The position numbers and the translations under genes were made by a program. From Deltaproteobacteria bacterium (GTDB lineage: Bacteria > Desulfobacterota > Desulfobacteria > Desulfobacterales > ETH-SRB1), in assembly GCA_030262895.1 (NCBI GenBank), contig JAJSZW010000005.1, positions 1 to 56,385 of the forward strand: 56,385 bases of DNA, written 5' to 3'. The stretch's first letter is position 1. Each line of letters opens with the position of its first letter. A model generated the notes under the pieces. That model saw nothing but the letters and a program-made list of their open reading frames with translations, was not told the DNA's origin and did not search any database. Below, piece after piece: positions 8,395 through 17,955 of the stretch.

Positions 8395-10173
8395 ATGTTT
8401 AAATCATTAATTTCTATCTTTCTATGTTTAATAATATTTACCATAAGCCCTCTTTATGATGTAAACGCAGCTTTTTTATATAAAAGCTATGTGATTCGTA
8501 AAGATACGGGGCGAGATATTTTGTGCGATCCTTATATCGTTCAGAAAGATGATTGGCTATTTAAACTTTTCGGGCAAAGAGGTGAAATTTCACAAAAGGA
8601 TTTCCCTGAATTTGTAAGCATATTTAAACGTATTAATCCTCACATTCGTAACATAAATAAAATTTTACCCGATCAGCATATTTTTATTCCCTTAAAGATA
8701 TTGAGCCGGGACTCCATGATGGGCCAATCTTCCGGCATAGTTACCATCCCGTTTGTAACCATCTCAAATATACCTGAAATTCTAAAAAACCACTCAATTG
8801 AATATACAGTAAAAGAAGGGGATTATTTGGCAAAAATAGTTGCACAAGGCTACAAGATACATAATACAAAATCATATGATAAAAAAAAGAGATTATACAG
8901 GGAAGGAATGAAATTGTTCAGACTTATCAATCCAGGGGTTGTTGATCCGAATCTTATTCATACCGGCCAGACAATTTATATTCCCAATCCATCCATTAGA
9001 AACCAGCCCTGGTATAAATCCCTTTTTGATGCTTCCGGCAATATTGTAGAAGAAATTGCGCTGAGCGGTACAGCTACTTCTCGCACAAGAGAGACAGCGG
9101 CAGTTGCGGCTGTAGCAACAAAAGAAGATATTGCGCCATCTCCTTTTAGGCAACTGGCTCATGCTCTGGATGCAAGGCTCCTGAATAAAGGCACATACTA
9201 CTTTCCAATGCAGGGAGAAGATGATTTCAGTTTAGATCTTTCCAAGTTTCCTGTTATAGACCTTAAAAATCAAAGCAGAATAATTTTTCAAGAAGATGAT
9301 ATGCAGGAATATGCTTTGAATGCGATAAGGTCATTTTGGAAGAATGTAATAATTGTTCCAGCTTCTCAGAAATCATCTTTAGACCAACTGTTTGATTCGG
9401 TTATTAATTCAGTATTTAAAGATAGTATAAAAAACAAATTCTCATTTTCAGATCAGGGCATGGAAGTAAATATCACTGCAAGGTGGATAATTGAGAAGCA
9501 ATTGGGCGATGAAAATAAAGCTCATCCTGTTTGTATGAATTTTATTGAAAATCCGGATGAACGCACACCGGTCTCAATTTGTCGCTATCTTGAATCGCAA
9601 GGTGTAATTGTTAAAGACATAATCAAAGATGGAAAAAATACAAAAAAAGATAAGAAAGAAGATGTTAACTACCGGCAATCCGATAAAAACATAACCTTTA
9701 TCAACACGCTGGAAACAAAAGACATTGTTAATGATTTGCTTAAAGCGATGGGTTATAAATATGAGCAAGATATCAACATTACATTTCCATATGAAGGGAT
9801 TCAGGTTGAAGCATTATCAAACCTCATATCGTTAGATGATGCTCCGCTGATTGTTGACTTCGGAAATATTTATGGCGAGGCAATAATTGCTATTAAAAAA
9901 GCCGGCATGGAGGTTGTTCAGATAGATACAGGGGATAATATAAATACCGTTATACAAAAACTTCTTAAAGGTATTGGGCTTGATTACACAATCGATCCAA
10001 TATTTTTTGTTGCGAAACGGCCTGAAAAATATAATATTTCGTTAACCATACCGGGATTTCTGGTTGCAGATTCAGAGGGCAACAACATAATTATAGCGAC
10101 AGTTCCTTTACATAAGGAGCTTGTTCAATTTTTAAGGGATAGAGATTTAAAAGTAGTGACAATAAGTTCGTAA
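8395..10173 (+). CDS. Exported LysM-domain protein
   Basis: A 592-residue protein starting at MFKSLISIF, with a signal peptide ending near NAA (residue 25). The track ORF begins 32 codons earlier inside repeat R3, so the internal ATG is preferred; its ribosome binding site is poor. Two LysM-like peptidoglycan-binding segments are visible: YIVQKDDWLFKLFG...DQHIFIPL and YTVKEGDYLAKIVA...GQTIYIPN. The remaining 400 residues are not recognised. It would act in the periplasm at the cell wall. The TAA stop is supplied by the first bases of repeat R2 (GTAACTACTCAGG). Confidence 0.75.
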   Translation: MFKSLISIFLCLIIFTISPLYDVNAAFLYKSYVIRKDTGRDILCDPYIVQKDDWLFKLFGQRGEISQKDFPEFVSIFKRINPHIRNINKILPDQHIFIPLKILSRDSMMGQSSGIVTIPFVTISNIPEILKNHSIEYTVKEGDYLAKIVAQGYKIHNTKSYDKKKRLYREGMKLFRLINPGVVDPNLIHTGQTIYIPNPSIRNQPWYKSLFDASGNIVEEIALSGTATSRTRETAAVAAVATKEDIAPSPFRQLAHALDARLLNKGTYYFPMQGEDDFSLDLSKFPVIDLKNQSRIIFQEDDMQEYALNAIRSFWKNVIIVPASQKSSLDQLFDSVINSVFKDSIKNKFSFSDQGMEVNITARWIIEKQLGDENKAHPVCMNFIENPDERTPVSICRYLESQGVIVKDIIKDGKNTKKDKKEDVNYRQSDKNITFINTLETKDIVNDLLKAMGYKYEQDINITFPYEGIQVEALSNLISLDDAPLIVDFGNIYGEAIIAIKKAGMEVVQIDTGDNINTVIQKLLKGIGLDYTIDPIFFVAKRPEKYNISLTIPGFLVADSEGNNIIIATVPLHKELVQFLRDRDLKVVTISS

Positions 10174-10365
10174 CTACTCAGGTTGGTTAGGCTGAAGGCT
10201 GAAGACTTTTAGGGAAAAGACTTCTGGAAGCGGCTGGAAATTTTGTCCTAAACATAGAGAATAACTCTCAGTAATCATCTGTTTCCTTCAGCCTTCAGCC
10301 TTCAGCCTTCAGCCTTCAGCCTTCAGCCTTCAGCCTTCAACCTTCAACCTTCAGTCTAATCACCT
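10170..10365. repeat. Palindromic repeat R2, copy 1, with a CTTCAGC heptamer run
   Basis: The left end is GTAACTACTCAGGTTGG followed by GCTGAAGGCTGAAG. The right arm contains about six tandem CTTCAGC units (10285-10345) that drift into CTTCAAC. Relatives at 43122-43281 and 36484-36644 share the interior (ACATAGAGAATAAC). This copy lacks the right terminal GAGTAGTTAC. Confidence 0.75.
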
Positions 10366-10386
10366 TTTATTTTGGAGTAGAAAAGC

Positions 10387-11151
10387 ATGAAAACAAATCG
10401 TTTTGTTTTAAGTTTAAGCTTGTTTTTAATTTTTTGTATAGCTTCTTGCGCCGCGAATACTGAAGTGCGAAAGAAACAGGAAGAAGCATCAAGAAACCTC
10501 GGCGAAGCATACATGCAGCAAAGGGATTTTTCTTCAGCGCTGAGGGAATTTCTAAAAGCAGAAAAAATATACTCCAAGGATCCCTATCTTCAAAACGACC
10601 TTGGTCTTGCATATATGGCCAAGGGTAGGCTGTACCTTGCAATAAAACACTTTAAGAAAGCAGTGAAATTAAAACCGGATTATACGCCGGCTAGAAATAA
10701 TCTTGGAACAGCCTATCTTGCCAATAAAGAATGGGATGTGGCAATAGCCTGTTTTAAGGAGATTATTGATGATATTTTATATGCCACACCACACTATCCC
10801 CTTACAAACATGGGGTGGGCATATTACAATAAGCAGGAATACGAGCTTGCAGAAAAATATTATAGCGATGCCCTTAACCTGGAACCAAATTTTATTATCG
10901 CCATGCGGGGTCTTGGCCGAACCTATATGGCAATGGAAAGAGCAGCGGATGCTGAGGCAATGCTTGAAAAAGCAGTGAAAAATTATCCGCGTTCTGCTGA
11001 ATCATATTTTTATCTGGCAAAGGCATATAGTTTGTCAGGCGAATATAAAAAGGCAGTTAGTGCTTATAATAAGGTCATTGAGCTTGCACCTGACAGTGCT
11101 ATTGCGCGAGAGGCTGAGAAAGAGGTCGAAAAAATAAGCAAATCAAGGTGA
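10387..11151 (+). CDS. TPR lipoprotein, PilF/PilW-like pilotin
   Basis: A 254-residue protein with a lipoprotein signal peptide (lipobox I-A-S-C at about residues 18-21) followed by six or more tetratricopeptide repeats, for example NDLGLAYMAKGRLYLAIKHF and NLGTAYLANKEWDVAIACF. Family knowledge: outer-membrane TPR lipoproteins of this build (PilF/PilW) assist secretin assembly or stabilise type IV pili. Its 3' end is 8 bp from the convergent pilQ stop, which supports that role. A good GGAG lies 10 bases before the ATG. A generic TPR lipoprotein cannot be excluded. Confidence 0.75.
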   Translation: MKTNRFVLSLSLFLIFCIASCAANTEVRKKQEEASRNLGEAYMQQRDFSSALREFLKAEKIYSKDPYLQNDLGLAYMAKGRLYLAIKHFKKAVKLKPDYTPARNNLGTAYLANKEWDVAIACFKEIIDDILYATPHYPLTNMGWAYYNKQEYELAEKYYSDALNLEPNFIIAMRGLGRTYMAMERAADAEAMLEKAVKNYPRSAESYFYLAKAYSLSGEYKKAVSAYNKVIELAPDSAIAREAEKEVEKISKSR

Positions 11152-11159
11152 AAATTAAA

Positions 11160-13466
11160 TCAATTCTCCAAACTTCGTTGTTCAAGTTTTACAATTGTTG
11201 GAGTGATAAATATTAGAAGCTCTTCTTTGTCATCTGTTTTCTCAGTTGATTTGAAAAGCCAGCCAAGGAAGGGAATTTTTGATAACCAGGGAACGCCGGT
11301 TTCTCCAGAACTTTTTGTTGTTTTAATAATGCCTCCGATTACAACAGTATCTCCATCGTTTACTAAAAGCTCAGTATTGGCTTCCTTTGTGGTAAATGAT
11401 CGATCTGTACCATATAAAGGTCCAAGGTCGTTTTTTATAATTTTTATTTGCATTGAAATGCGATCGTCAGGGGTTACATGAGGCATAACCTCCAGCACGA
11501 GATCTATGTCTTCAAATTTAGTCGTAGGAATGCCGGTTTCTTCGTCAAGCACCTTATATGGATAGCGCAATCCCTGCTTGATTATGGCTTTTTTGTTGTC
11601 AAGCGTTACAATTTTTGGTGCGGAAATTATCTTGCCTTCCCCCTGGGATTCCATAGCCAGCAGCTTGGCGTTCAGTAAAAACGGGGTGCCGGCAATTTTC
11701 GTAAAGTTAAAGCCTAAGCTCATTGCGCTTGATGCAATGGGAACATTCATTGCAATGTTTCCGCCGTAAGTATTCCCAACCCCTATTGTATTCTCAAGAG
11801 CACCTCTGGCGCTTGTATAAGGTTCAGTACCATCATCGATAAACCAATTTCCACCGGTTGCTGCGATATCCATTGCGCTTGAGGGCTGCTCGCCGCTCGC
11901 CGCTCCCCACTGGGTTCCGATTTCCCTTGAAAAATTAGTGGTCGCTTCAACTATTCTTGCCTCGATAATTACCTGGGGTGTTACCTTATCAAGATTATTT
12001 ATTATTTCCCTGGCCTTTTTTATCTTTTCAGGGATATCTGTCATAATTATAGTGTTGGTGCGCTGATCAGCGCTGGCGCTGCCTCGATTTTCCGTTAATA
12101 TCGATTCAATTTTCGGCAGTATGTCTTCTTGCGCATTGGCGTAGTTAACTGAAATATATTCTGTAATAAGAGGTTCTAAGGCTTTCTTCTCTTCTCTTGC
12201 TTTTAACAGGTCTTTATATTGCACTTCTTCTTTTTTAAGTGTTTCTGCTGTGGCAATTCTTATTATATCTCCCTCAAAAACTTTGCTGAGCTGATTCATT
12301 TTAAGGACTAAATCGAGCACCTGATCCCAGGGCACAGGTTTATCTAAAGTCAGAGTAACTTTGCCGGCAACATCCTTGTCAATTGCAAAGTTTTTTGCGC
12401 TTACCTCTTGTAATATTCGAAAAACATTTTTAATGTCGGTTTCATAAAAATCCAGGGCTATTTTTTCGCCGGTATATTTTTCAGCAAATAGACCCTCAGG
12501 TGTTTCTTTATCAATATCAATTTTTGTCTCAATTTCTTCTTTAGTTACAGTTTGGGTAAGAACTTTTTTCCAGGCCGGAAGTTTAGCATCTTCTAATGGC
12601 CTGGGCGCTATTGATGATGCTTCGAAATGGACCAATAATAGATCGTTATTTTGTTCAATAAAATAAGGCACGGTCTCCCGCAGCTCGATTGTGAGCATGG
12701 AAGTATTTTTCATGGCAGGTGTTTGAACAGGGATAATTCTATCTACTGCACTTTCAAAACGTGTAGTAATCAGCGGAAATTTGCGGTAATCCGGCAGCCT
12801 GGTATTCAGCAGTTTTAGTTGTAACAATTGGGGTGAAGCTTTTTTTATTCGGTATTCAACAGGTCTCGTTGTTCCAATAATGATGGTTGATTTTCCGGCT
12901 TCATCACTGGAAAAATCAATACGATTAACCCATGCAGGCTTTTTGGCTTTTTCTTCCATTTTTTCTACTGGTTTTTCTACCGGTTCAGAGGAAGATGAAA
13001 TTGGGGAAGATAAGGCTTTAGATGGTCTGGAAAATGATATTTTAAGACCGGTTTCTTCATTAGCTGCTTTATAGGGCACATCTTTTTTTAGTAATATTTC
13101 GATCTTTGATTTATGACCTTTTTCATTTAACTCGGAAGCAGTTATTGAGCCAACAATTTCGCTTTCCGGCGAAATCTTTGTTTTGATATTATCAAGAGCT
13201 GTTTCAGGAAAGTAAAGCATTACAGCGAGGGGAAATATTTGTTTAACAGACATGTAGGTCAACACACGATTCCCCTTAACCAACACATTAAATGATTCTG
13301 AATCTTCGGAGGTGCTTATTTCAGTTATAAGCTTTGGTTCAGGGGAAATTCCCATATCTTTTTTTGCAGCCATATTTTGAGCACATCCTGTAAATACAGC
13401 TATTAAAATTACCAGGAAAATGGCTGCTGCCCTGATTTTTGACAATTTATAATTTCCGCAATTCAT
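11160..13466 (-). CDS. pilQ: Type IV pilus secretin PilQ
   Basis: A 768-residue outer-membrane secretin. From Met17 of the track ORF it has a lipoprotein signal with lipobox F-T-G-C. AMIN-like beta domains follow (up to about residue 320), then an STN/N0 domain (DFYETDIKNVFRILQEVS), N1 domains and the C-terminal secretin ring with the conserved end (VPWLSKIPFLGWLF...LLIFITPTIV). CTGGAGAAG precedes the chosen ATG, which lies one base after the pilP stop. A lipidated PilQ is typical of Desulfobacterota and Myxococcota and removes the need for a separate lipid anchor. Confidence 0.93.
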   Translation of the reverse strand: MNCGNYKLSKIRAAAIFLVILIAVFTGCAQNMAAKKDMGISPEPKLITEISTSEDSESFNVLVKGNRVLTYMSVKQIFPLAVMLYFPETALDNIKTKISPESEIVGSITASELNEKGHKSKIEILLKKDVPYKAANEETGLKISFSRPSKALSSPISSSSEPVEKPVEKMEEKAKKPAWVNRIDFSSDEAGKSTIIIGTTRPVEYRIKKASPQLLQLKLLNTRLPDYRKFPLITTRFESAVDRIIPVQTPAMKNTSMLTIELRETVPYFIEQNNDLLLVHFEASSIAPRPLEDAKLPAWKKVLTQTVTKEEIETKIDIDKETPEGLFAEKYTGEKIALDFYETDIKNVFRILQEVSAKNFAIDKDVAGKVTLTLDKPVPWDQVLDLVLKMNQLSKVFEGDIIRIATAETLKKEEVQYKDLLKAREEKKALEPLITEYISVNYANAQEDILPKIESILTENRGSASADQRTNTIIMTDIPEKIKKAREIINNLDKVTPQVIIEARIVEATTNFSREIGTQWGAASGEQPSSAMDIAATGGNWFIDDGTEPYTSARGALENTIGVGNTYGGNIAMNVPIASSAMSLGFNFTKIAGTPFLLNAKLLAMESQGEGKIISAPKIVTLDNKKAIIKQGLRYPYKVLDEETGIPTTKFEDIDLVLEVMPHVTPDDRISMQIKIIKNDLGPLYGTDRSFTTKEANTELLVNDGDTVVIGGIIKTTKSSGETGVPWLSKIPFLGWLFKSTEKTDDKEELLIFITPTIVKLEQRSLEN

Positions 13467-13467
13467 A

Positions 13468-14133
13468 TTATTCTTCTCCAGGAGGCTTCTGAAGTTTAAG
13501 TTCTCTTTTAACAAGACCTGTTTTGCCTAATATGCTTTCGGCTTCTTCTTCTACAACTACACGGCCCTTTAATATTTTTATTACCCTGCCTGAATTAATA
13601 CCTATGCCGGTGCCTTTTTTTATTACAAACCCTTTGCCGGACGCATCTTCTACAAGCGCCTTGTTTCCGCCTGGCGCGAAGATTATCCCCACAAGCTTCA
13701 ACTGACTCAAGTCAACCTTTTCAATAGGGGTAAGCGGAATGCGTTTTTTCTTTTTTCTATCATTTTGATCAGCAAAGGCGGAAGATTCAACTCTGAAAAT
13801 TGAGGCAAATGGATCTATTTTCCCCTCAGCCTTATAACTGACAGTTGTTTCTGATAATTCAATCTTTTGGTCCGGTTTTTGATTGGGCTTTTGATCAGGA
13901 ACCGCATCTGTTTTGCTGGTTTTTGGTTTTAAGGCTTGTTTTTTTATTTCAGGCTTTGGGATTTCAATTTTTTGGTCCTTCTTAATTGGCTGCTTTTCCT
14001 TTTTTGGCATTACAATCTTTTTGCTGATAACCGTTGCTTTTTGGGGCTTTTCTAGTTGATTATCGCACCCATAGAACAAAAAGAGGCTTGTTAAGCAGGC
14101 TATAGTTATTAATATTTTTATATGGTTACGCAT
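13468..14133 (-). CDS. pilP: Type IV pilus assembly lipoprotein PilP
   Basis: A 221-residue lipoprotein starting at MRNHIKIL, with the lipobox F-Y-G-C near residue 23. A long Lys/Pro/Gln-rich linker (residues 30-95) spans the periplasm, and a C-terminal beta domain (SQLKLVGIIFAPGGNKALVE) binds PilQ in homologues. The track ORF starts 28 codons earlier with a basic extension overlapping pilO. The lipobox position argues for the internal ATG. It lies between pilO and pilQ in the pilMNOPQ operon. Confidence 0.88.
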   Translation of the reverse strand: MRNHIKILITIACLTSLFLFYGCDNQLEKPQKATVISKKIVMPKKEKQPIKKDQKIEIPKPEIKKQALKPKTSKTDAVPDQKPNQKPDQKIELSETTVSYKAEGKIDPFASIFRVESSAFADQNDRKKKKRIPLTPIEKVDLSQLKLVGIIFAPGGNKALVEDASGKGFVIKKGTGIGINSGRVIKILKGRVVVEEEAESILGKTGLVKRELKLQKPPGEE

Positions 14134-14167
14134 TGGCTTTTTAACCCTGAACCCCGGACCTGTTACT

Positions 14168-14794
14168 TTATTTCTTTTTCGCTGTGTTTGCCGCATCCTT
14201 TTCTTCAGCTTCGACAAACCTGTAAGTTACAGCCGTACAGGAAGTGTTGAGCATGCTCCCCTCCCGGGGTGTAGCTATCACAATATCTTTTATATTTACT
14301 ATTCTGGATAACCTTGAAACTTTATCAAAGAAGAGTCCAACATTGTGGTAATTACCGGCAATTTTAATTGAAACAGGAATTTCAGCATAAAAATCTTTAT
14401 TAATTTCTGATTTAGGTTGAAATAAAAGAAATTCCAGGCCGGCATCCTTGCCGGATTCGGTAATATTGGTCAGCAAAGAAGGAATTTCTTTTTTGTCCGG
14501 CAATGCTTTCATGGCGATTTTGTATTGAGCTTCGGCTGTTTTCATTTTTTCTCTATATTGGTTAAGCTGCGCAGCTTTTTTTTTGGCTGAAACAAGCCTG
14601 TTTTCAAGATTCTTGTAATCTGAATTTAATTGGGCAAGCTTTTCAAAATTTGGAAGATATAAAAAATAAACAAACGACCCTGTAATTACAATGAAAGTCG
14701 CAACACATATCAGGATTCTGTGAAGTTTTGATATGTTTCCAACTTTTTCAAATAAGGGTTCAATAGGTTTTAAAGAAATGTCGAATTTCTTCAT
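14168..14794 (-). CDS. pilO: Type IV pilus inner-membrane protein PilO
   Basis: A 208-residue bitopic protein: short cytoplasmic start, one transmembrane helix at about residues 27-48 (ILICVATFIVITGSFVYFLYL), a periplasmic coiled coil (NSDYKNLENRLVSAKKKAAQ) and a C-terminal ferredoxin-like PilO domain. It overlaps pilN by four bases (ATGA), indicating translational coupling. With PilN it forms the alignment subcomplex linking PilM to PilP/PilQ. Confidence 0.92.
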   Translation of the reverse strand: MKKFDISLKPIEPLFEKVGNISKLHRILICVATFIVITGSFVYFLYLPNFEKLAQLNSDYKNLENRLVSAKKKAAQLNQYREKMKTAEAQYKIAMKALPDKKEIPSLLTNITESGKDAGLEFLLFQPKSEINKDFYAEIPVSIKIAGNYHNVGLFFDKVSRLSRIVNIKDIVIATPREGSMLNTSCTAVTYRFVEAEEKDAANTAKKK

Positions 14795-15372
14795 TGTTTT
14801 TTCGCCTTATCGGTAGCAGCTTTATCCCTGTGCATTTTATTACAGGAAATTACAAATCCTTTAAGATTTGTGTACTTATTATGCGTTTCTTGTTTCAGGT
14901 TCCTTAAATTTACGCTGTCAAAAAGCTTTGAGCCTTCCAGGCGAGTCATAAAATCAGCCACTGTTTTATTATCAAGAGCAAACCCTTTAATTGTGACTTC
15001 TTCTTCTTTTGCCTCAAGAGATGTAAACCACATCCGTTTTGGAATTACCATAAATGTCATTGTGTCAAGAAGACGGACAGGCTCTTTGCGGTTAAGCTCA
15101 AGATTTTTTATTACGCCCGTTTTTTTATTGAGGACGCCCAGCCTGTTTTTGATATCCGTTATTTCTTTAATTATTTTGTTGTATTTGGATAGTTCGTTTT
15201 TAATGTTTTCTATTTTAACATTATAAGCGTTAATTTTATTGTTTAATGATATATTATAATAATACATGGAAAGAGTGACAAATATAATTGAGAGAAAAAA
15301 TGTCGAGACCTGGAGGCGTATGTTCTCTTTTTTGCGCGCAGCTCTATAAGGTAGTAGATTAACTTTTATCAT
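14791..15372 (-). CDS. pilN: Type IV pilus inner-membrane protein PilN
   Basis: A 193-residue bitopic protein that begins with the conserved PilM-binding peptide MIKVNLLPYR. A transmembrane helix at about residues 22-40 is followed by a coiled coil and a periplasmic beta-alpha domain (MWFTSLEAKEEEVTIKGFA). It overlaps pilM and pilO by four bases each. Confidence 0.93.
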   Translation of the reverse strand: MIKVNLLPYRAARKKENIRLQVSTFFLSIIFVTLSMYYYNISLNNKINAYNVKIENIKNELSKYNKIIKEITDIKNRLGVLNKKTGVIKNLELNRKEPVRLLDTMTFMVIPKRMWFTSLEAKEEEVTIKGFALDNKTVADFMTRLEGSKLFDSVNLRNLKQETHNKYTNLKGFVISCNKMHRDKAATDKAKKQ

Positions 15373-16421
15373 TTGTCATCAACTCTTCTTAAAGCGAGTC
15401 CCATGCATATAGATGCTTGAGTGGCTATCTGCTCAAGGTATGAAGGATCAAAATGCTCAGCTATGTGTAACTTTTTGAAAGGATTAATAGTTTCTACATC
15501 AGATGATGTTTCAGTTGCCAGAAGTTGACGGAATTCCTTAATCTGGGCGCCACCGCCGCTGATCATAATACTTTTTATCTGCTCATCTGGGTTTGCCGAA
15601 TAATAAAAGTCAAGTGCGCGTCTTATTTCGATACTCCATTCGGAAACCACAGATGAAACAATTTGTTTTAGATCATCAGGAGATATTTTGTCTGCCTGTT
15701 TACTAAGCTTAATTTGTTCGGCTTCTGCAAAAGAACAGTCTATAAGAGAGATTATTTTTTGATTTATCTGGCTGCATCCCATGGAAACATCTCTCATGAA
15801 TACAGAAGAATGGCTTTTCAGTATGTTCAAAGATGTTTTGTTTGCTCCTATATCTATCAGCACTACATTTTCATCAGTTAAGTCATAATTAGCTTCGAAA
15901 ATATTTTGCAGGGCAAAGGCATCAACATCGATTATACATGGGTTAAGTCCAGCCATTTGAACAAGATTAATATATTCACTAATCATTTCCTTTTTGGCTG
16001 CAACCAGGATAACGCTCATTTGATCTGAGCCGGTTTCCGTTTCTCCCAGGATTTGATAATCTATATTAACCTCGCTGATGTCGAAAGGGATATATTGTTC
16101 TGCTTCCAGATGAATGGTTTCCTGGAGTTGTTCTTCGGTTGCGGTTTGCACCTCTATTTTTTTGACAATAACTGAATAACCTCCGATTGATAGGGCAATA
16201 TTTTTTTCTTTTATGTTATTCGCCTTAAATAGTTGACGAATTGAGTCGGCAACATTTTCCGGGTCATTTATATTACCTTCTTCAATTGCTCCCGGGGCAA
16301 TACTTATCATTCCGAAACTCTTCAGGGCAAACCCCTTTTTTGTTGCCGTAATTTCTCCGGCCTTTAAAGAGCTGGAGCCAATATCAAGGCCGACTAAGCT
16401 GGGAGATTTTCCAAATATCAT
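15369..16421 (-). CDS. pilM: Type IV pilus actin-like ATPase PilM
   Basis: A 350-residue cytoplasmic actin/FtsA-fold protein. Nucleotide-binding motifs are visible: phosphate-1 loop GLDIGSSSLK at about 11-20, phosphate-2 loop IDIGANKTSL near residue 190, and adenosine loop MISGGGAQI near 282. It binds the PilN N-terminal peptide at the inner face of the membrane. It is the first structural gene of the pilMNOPQ operon, 11 bp downstream of the small XRE gene. Confidence 0.94.
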   Translation of the reverse strand: MIFGKSPSLVGLDIGSSSLKAGEITATKKGFALKSFGMISIAPGAIEEGNINDPENVADSIRQLFKANNIKEKNIALSIGGYSVIVKKIEVQTATEEQLQETIHLEAEQYIPFDISEVNIDYQILGETETGSDQMSVILVAAKKEMISEYINLVQMAGLNPCIIDVDAFALQNIFEANYDLTDENVVLIDIGANKTSLNILKSHSSVFMRDVSMGCSQINQKIISLIDCSFAEAEQIKLSKQADKISPDDLKQIVSSVVSEWSIEIRRALDFYYSANPDEQIKSIMISGGGAQIKEFRQLLATETSSDVETINPFKKLHIAEHFDPSYLEQIATQASICMGLALRRVDDK

Positions 16422-16432
16422 TTAATAAACCC

Positions 16433-16630
16433 TTAATCGCCAAATATCTTGTTTTTATCCGAAAGTTTAAATCCCAGGGCCAAAAGAATCTTTCTTTTGG
16501 TTTCCATACGGCACGGCATGTCTTTTTCTATTCGAGCAATAGTGATCGGAGAGACTTTTGCTTCTCTTGCAAGTTCGGACTTGCTCATCATAAGAGATTC
16601 TCTAATTTTTTTTAAAGAGTTGCCGCTCAT
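16433..16630 (-). CDS. Small XRE-family DNA-binding regulator
   Basis: A 65-residue protein consisting almost entirely of one Cro/CI-type helix-turn-helix (SLKKIRESLMMSKSELAREA then KVSPITIARIEKD). TAAGG precedes the ATG. It lies 11 bp upstream of pilM in the same direction and is therefore probably the first gene of the pilus operon. Control of that operon, perhaps through the AT-rich palindromes immediately upstream, is inferred from position only. Confidence 0.85.
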   Translation of the reverse strand: MSGNSLKKIRESLMMSKSELAREAKVSPITIARIEKDMPCRMETKRKILLALGFKLSDKNKIFGD

Positions 16631-16690
16631 AAAAAACCTTACTTTTCGTCATGCATTGCTAATAAGTTGTAATATTTTTCCGGAACTGTG

Positions 16691-16819
16691 GATTAATTAC
16701 ATAACATTATTATTAAGTCAAGTTAATTATGCGTAATTATATATAATTACGTCATGTTGTGCTTATAGTTATTCAACAACTATTTATAGTATAGACCTCG
16801 TTAATAATGGTTAATTATG
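16691..16819. promoter_or_regulatory. Cluster of TTAATTA palindromes; candidate operator of the XRE-pilM operon
   Basis: An 18-bp perfect palindrome GTAATTATATATAATTAC lies at 16733-16750. Related TTAATTA(C/T) motifs occur at 16693, 16722 and 16810. They cover the region just upstream of the small XRE regulator, where its promoter must lie. An autoregulatory operator is plausible but is inference from position and symmetry. Confidence 0.35.
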
Positions 16820-16864
16820 GAGCAATATTTTTGACGAAAAGCTTGGTTTCTAGTTTGGGAGTCA

Positions 16865-17011
16865 GGTTAAATGGTTCACGGTTCACAGATTAAAAAGTTG
16901 ATTGGTTCATAATGTTCACCCAATGAGATCAATTGCTGAGGGAAAAGTCGTAAAGCGATTAACCATGAACTTGGAACCGTGAACCCTGGAACTGTGAACC
17001 TGAGTAGTTAC
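16865..17011. repeat. GGTTCACGGTTCAC palindrome joined to an R2 end
   Basis: The left arm GGTTCACGGTTCACAG and the right arm GGAACCGTGAACCCTGG/CTGTGAACC are inverted copies. The right side ends with CCTGAGTAGTTAC, the terminal sequence of repeat R2, so it looks like a composite of two repeat families. The rest of 16631-17184 shows only the AT-rich palindromes and no gene. Confidence 0.6.
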
Positions 17012-17184
17012 AAAGTTTTTTGTGAGCGGTATTGAGAAATACAGGCTAAAGCCCAAGAATGCTATCAATGAAAATAAAGCTTTACCTTGACTTTAATGGT
17101 TAATTTCCTTATGTTTGCAATAACTTAATTTTTCTGTCCTTACTTCTAAACTTTTTATATCGACTAATAGTTGAATAAAAATCC

Positions 17185-17955
17185 ATGATACGATTTCTTG
17201 AATTTGCAGGGAGGCCGCTTGTATTTTTTGTTGAAGAATGCGGCAGAATTATGCTCCTTCTGCTGTCAACCATATCGTGGGCGTTCCGTCCGCCGTTTCG
17301 TTTTAGAATAATTTTTAAGCAGATGGAATTTGTTGGAGTCAATTCCGTTGGCGTTGTTCTGATTACAGGCGCTTTTACAGGCATGGTTCTTGCTCTTCAG
17401 ACGTATCATGGTTTTAAAATGTTCGGGGGTGAAAGCCTGGTGGGCTCAACTTTGGCCCTGGCAATGACGCGCGAACTTGGGCCGGTTTTCACAGCCTTAA
17501 TGGTGACGGGGCGTGTTGGTTCAGCGATGGCTGCGGAACTTGGTACCATGAAAGTCACAGAGCAGATTGATGCGTTAAATACGATGTCAGTCAATCCCGT
17601 TCAATATCTGGTTATGCCTCGTATAACCGCCGCAATATTAATGCTTCCTGTTTTGACGATTATATCTGATTTTGTCGGTATTGTGGGCGGCTATTTTGTT
17701 GGTGTTAACCTTCTAAAAATCAATTCAGGAATTTTCATAGCCAAAATAATTGATATTGTTGAACTTGATGATATTTACAATGGACTTATAAAAGCTGCAT
17801 TTTTTGGATTAATTCTTTCTCTTGTAGGTTGTTACAAGGGAATCTATACAATCGGCGGCGCTGAGGGAGTTGGAAGAGCAACAACTCAGTCGGTGGTCTT
17901 GTCATCGATATTGATTTTTATTAGTGATTATTTTCTTACGGCAGTCATGTTCTGA
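17185..17955 (+). CDS. mlaE: Lipid-transport ABC permease MlaE
   Basis: A 256-residue inner-membrane permease with five or six helices. The family landmarks ITGAFTGMVLALQTY and ALMVTGRVGSAMAAELGTMK are present, as is EQIDALNTMSVNPVQYLV, the cytoplasmic coupling-helix region. It is the membrane subunit of the MlaFED complex that moves phospholipids between inner and outer membranes. Its TGA overlaps the ATG of mlaF by one base. Confidence 0.93.
   Translation: MIRFLEFAGRPLVFFVEECGRIMLLLLSTISWAFRPPFRFRIIFKQMEFVGVNSVGVVLITGAFTGMVLALQTYHGFKMFGGESLVGSTLALAMTRELGPVFTALMVTGRVGSAMAAELGTMKVTEQIDALNTMSVNPVQYLVMPRITAAILMLPVLTIISDFVGIVGGYFVGVNLLKINSGIFIAKIIDIVELDDIYNGLIKAAFFGLILSLVGCYKGIYTIGGAEGVGRATTQSVVLSSILIFISDYFLTAVMF

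Noticed and set aside
10284-10346. CTTCAGC repeats considered as a CRISPR array
   Set aside because: The 7-base units are directly adjacent with no spacers, and no cas genes are present.
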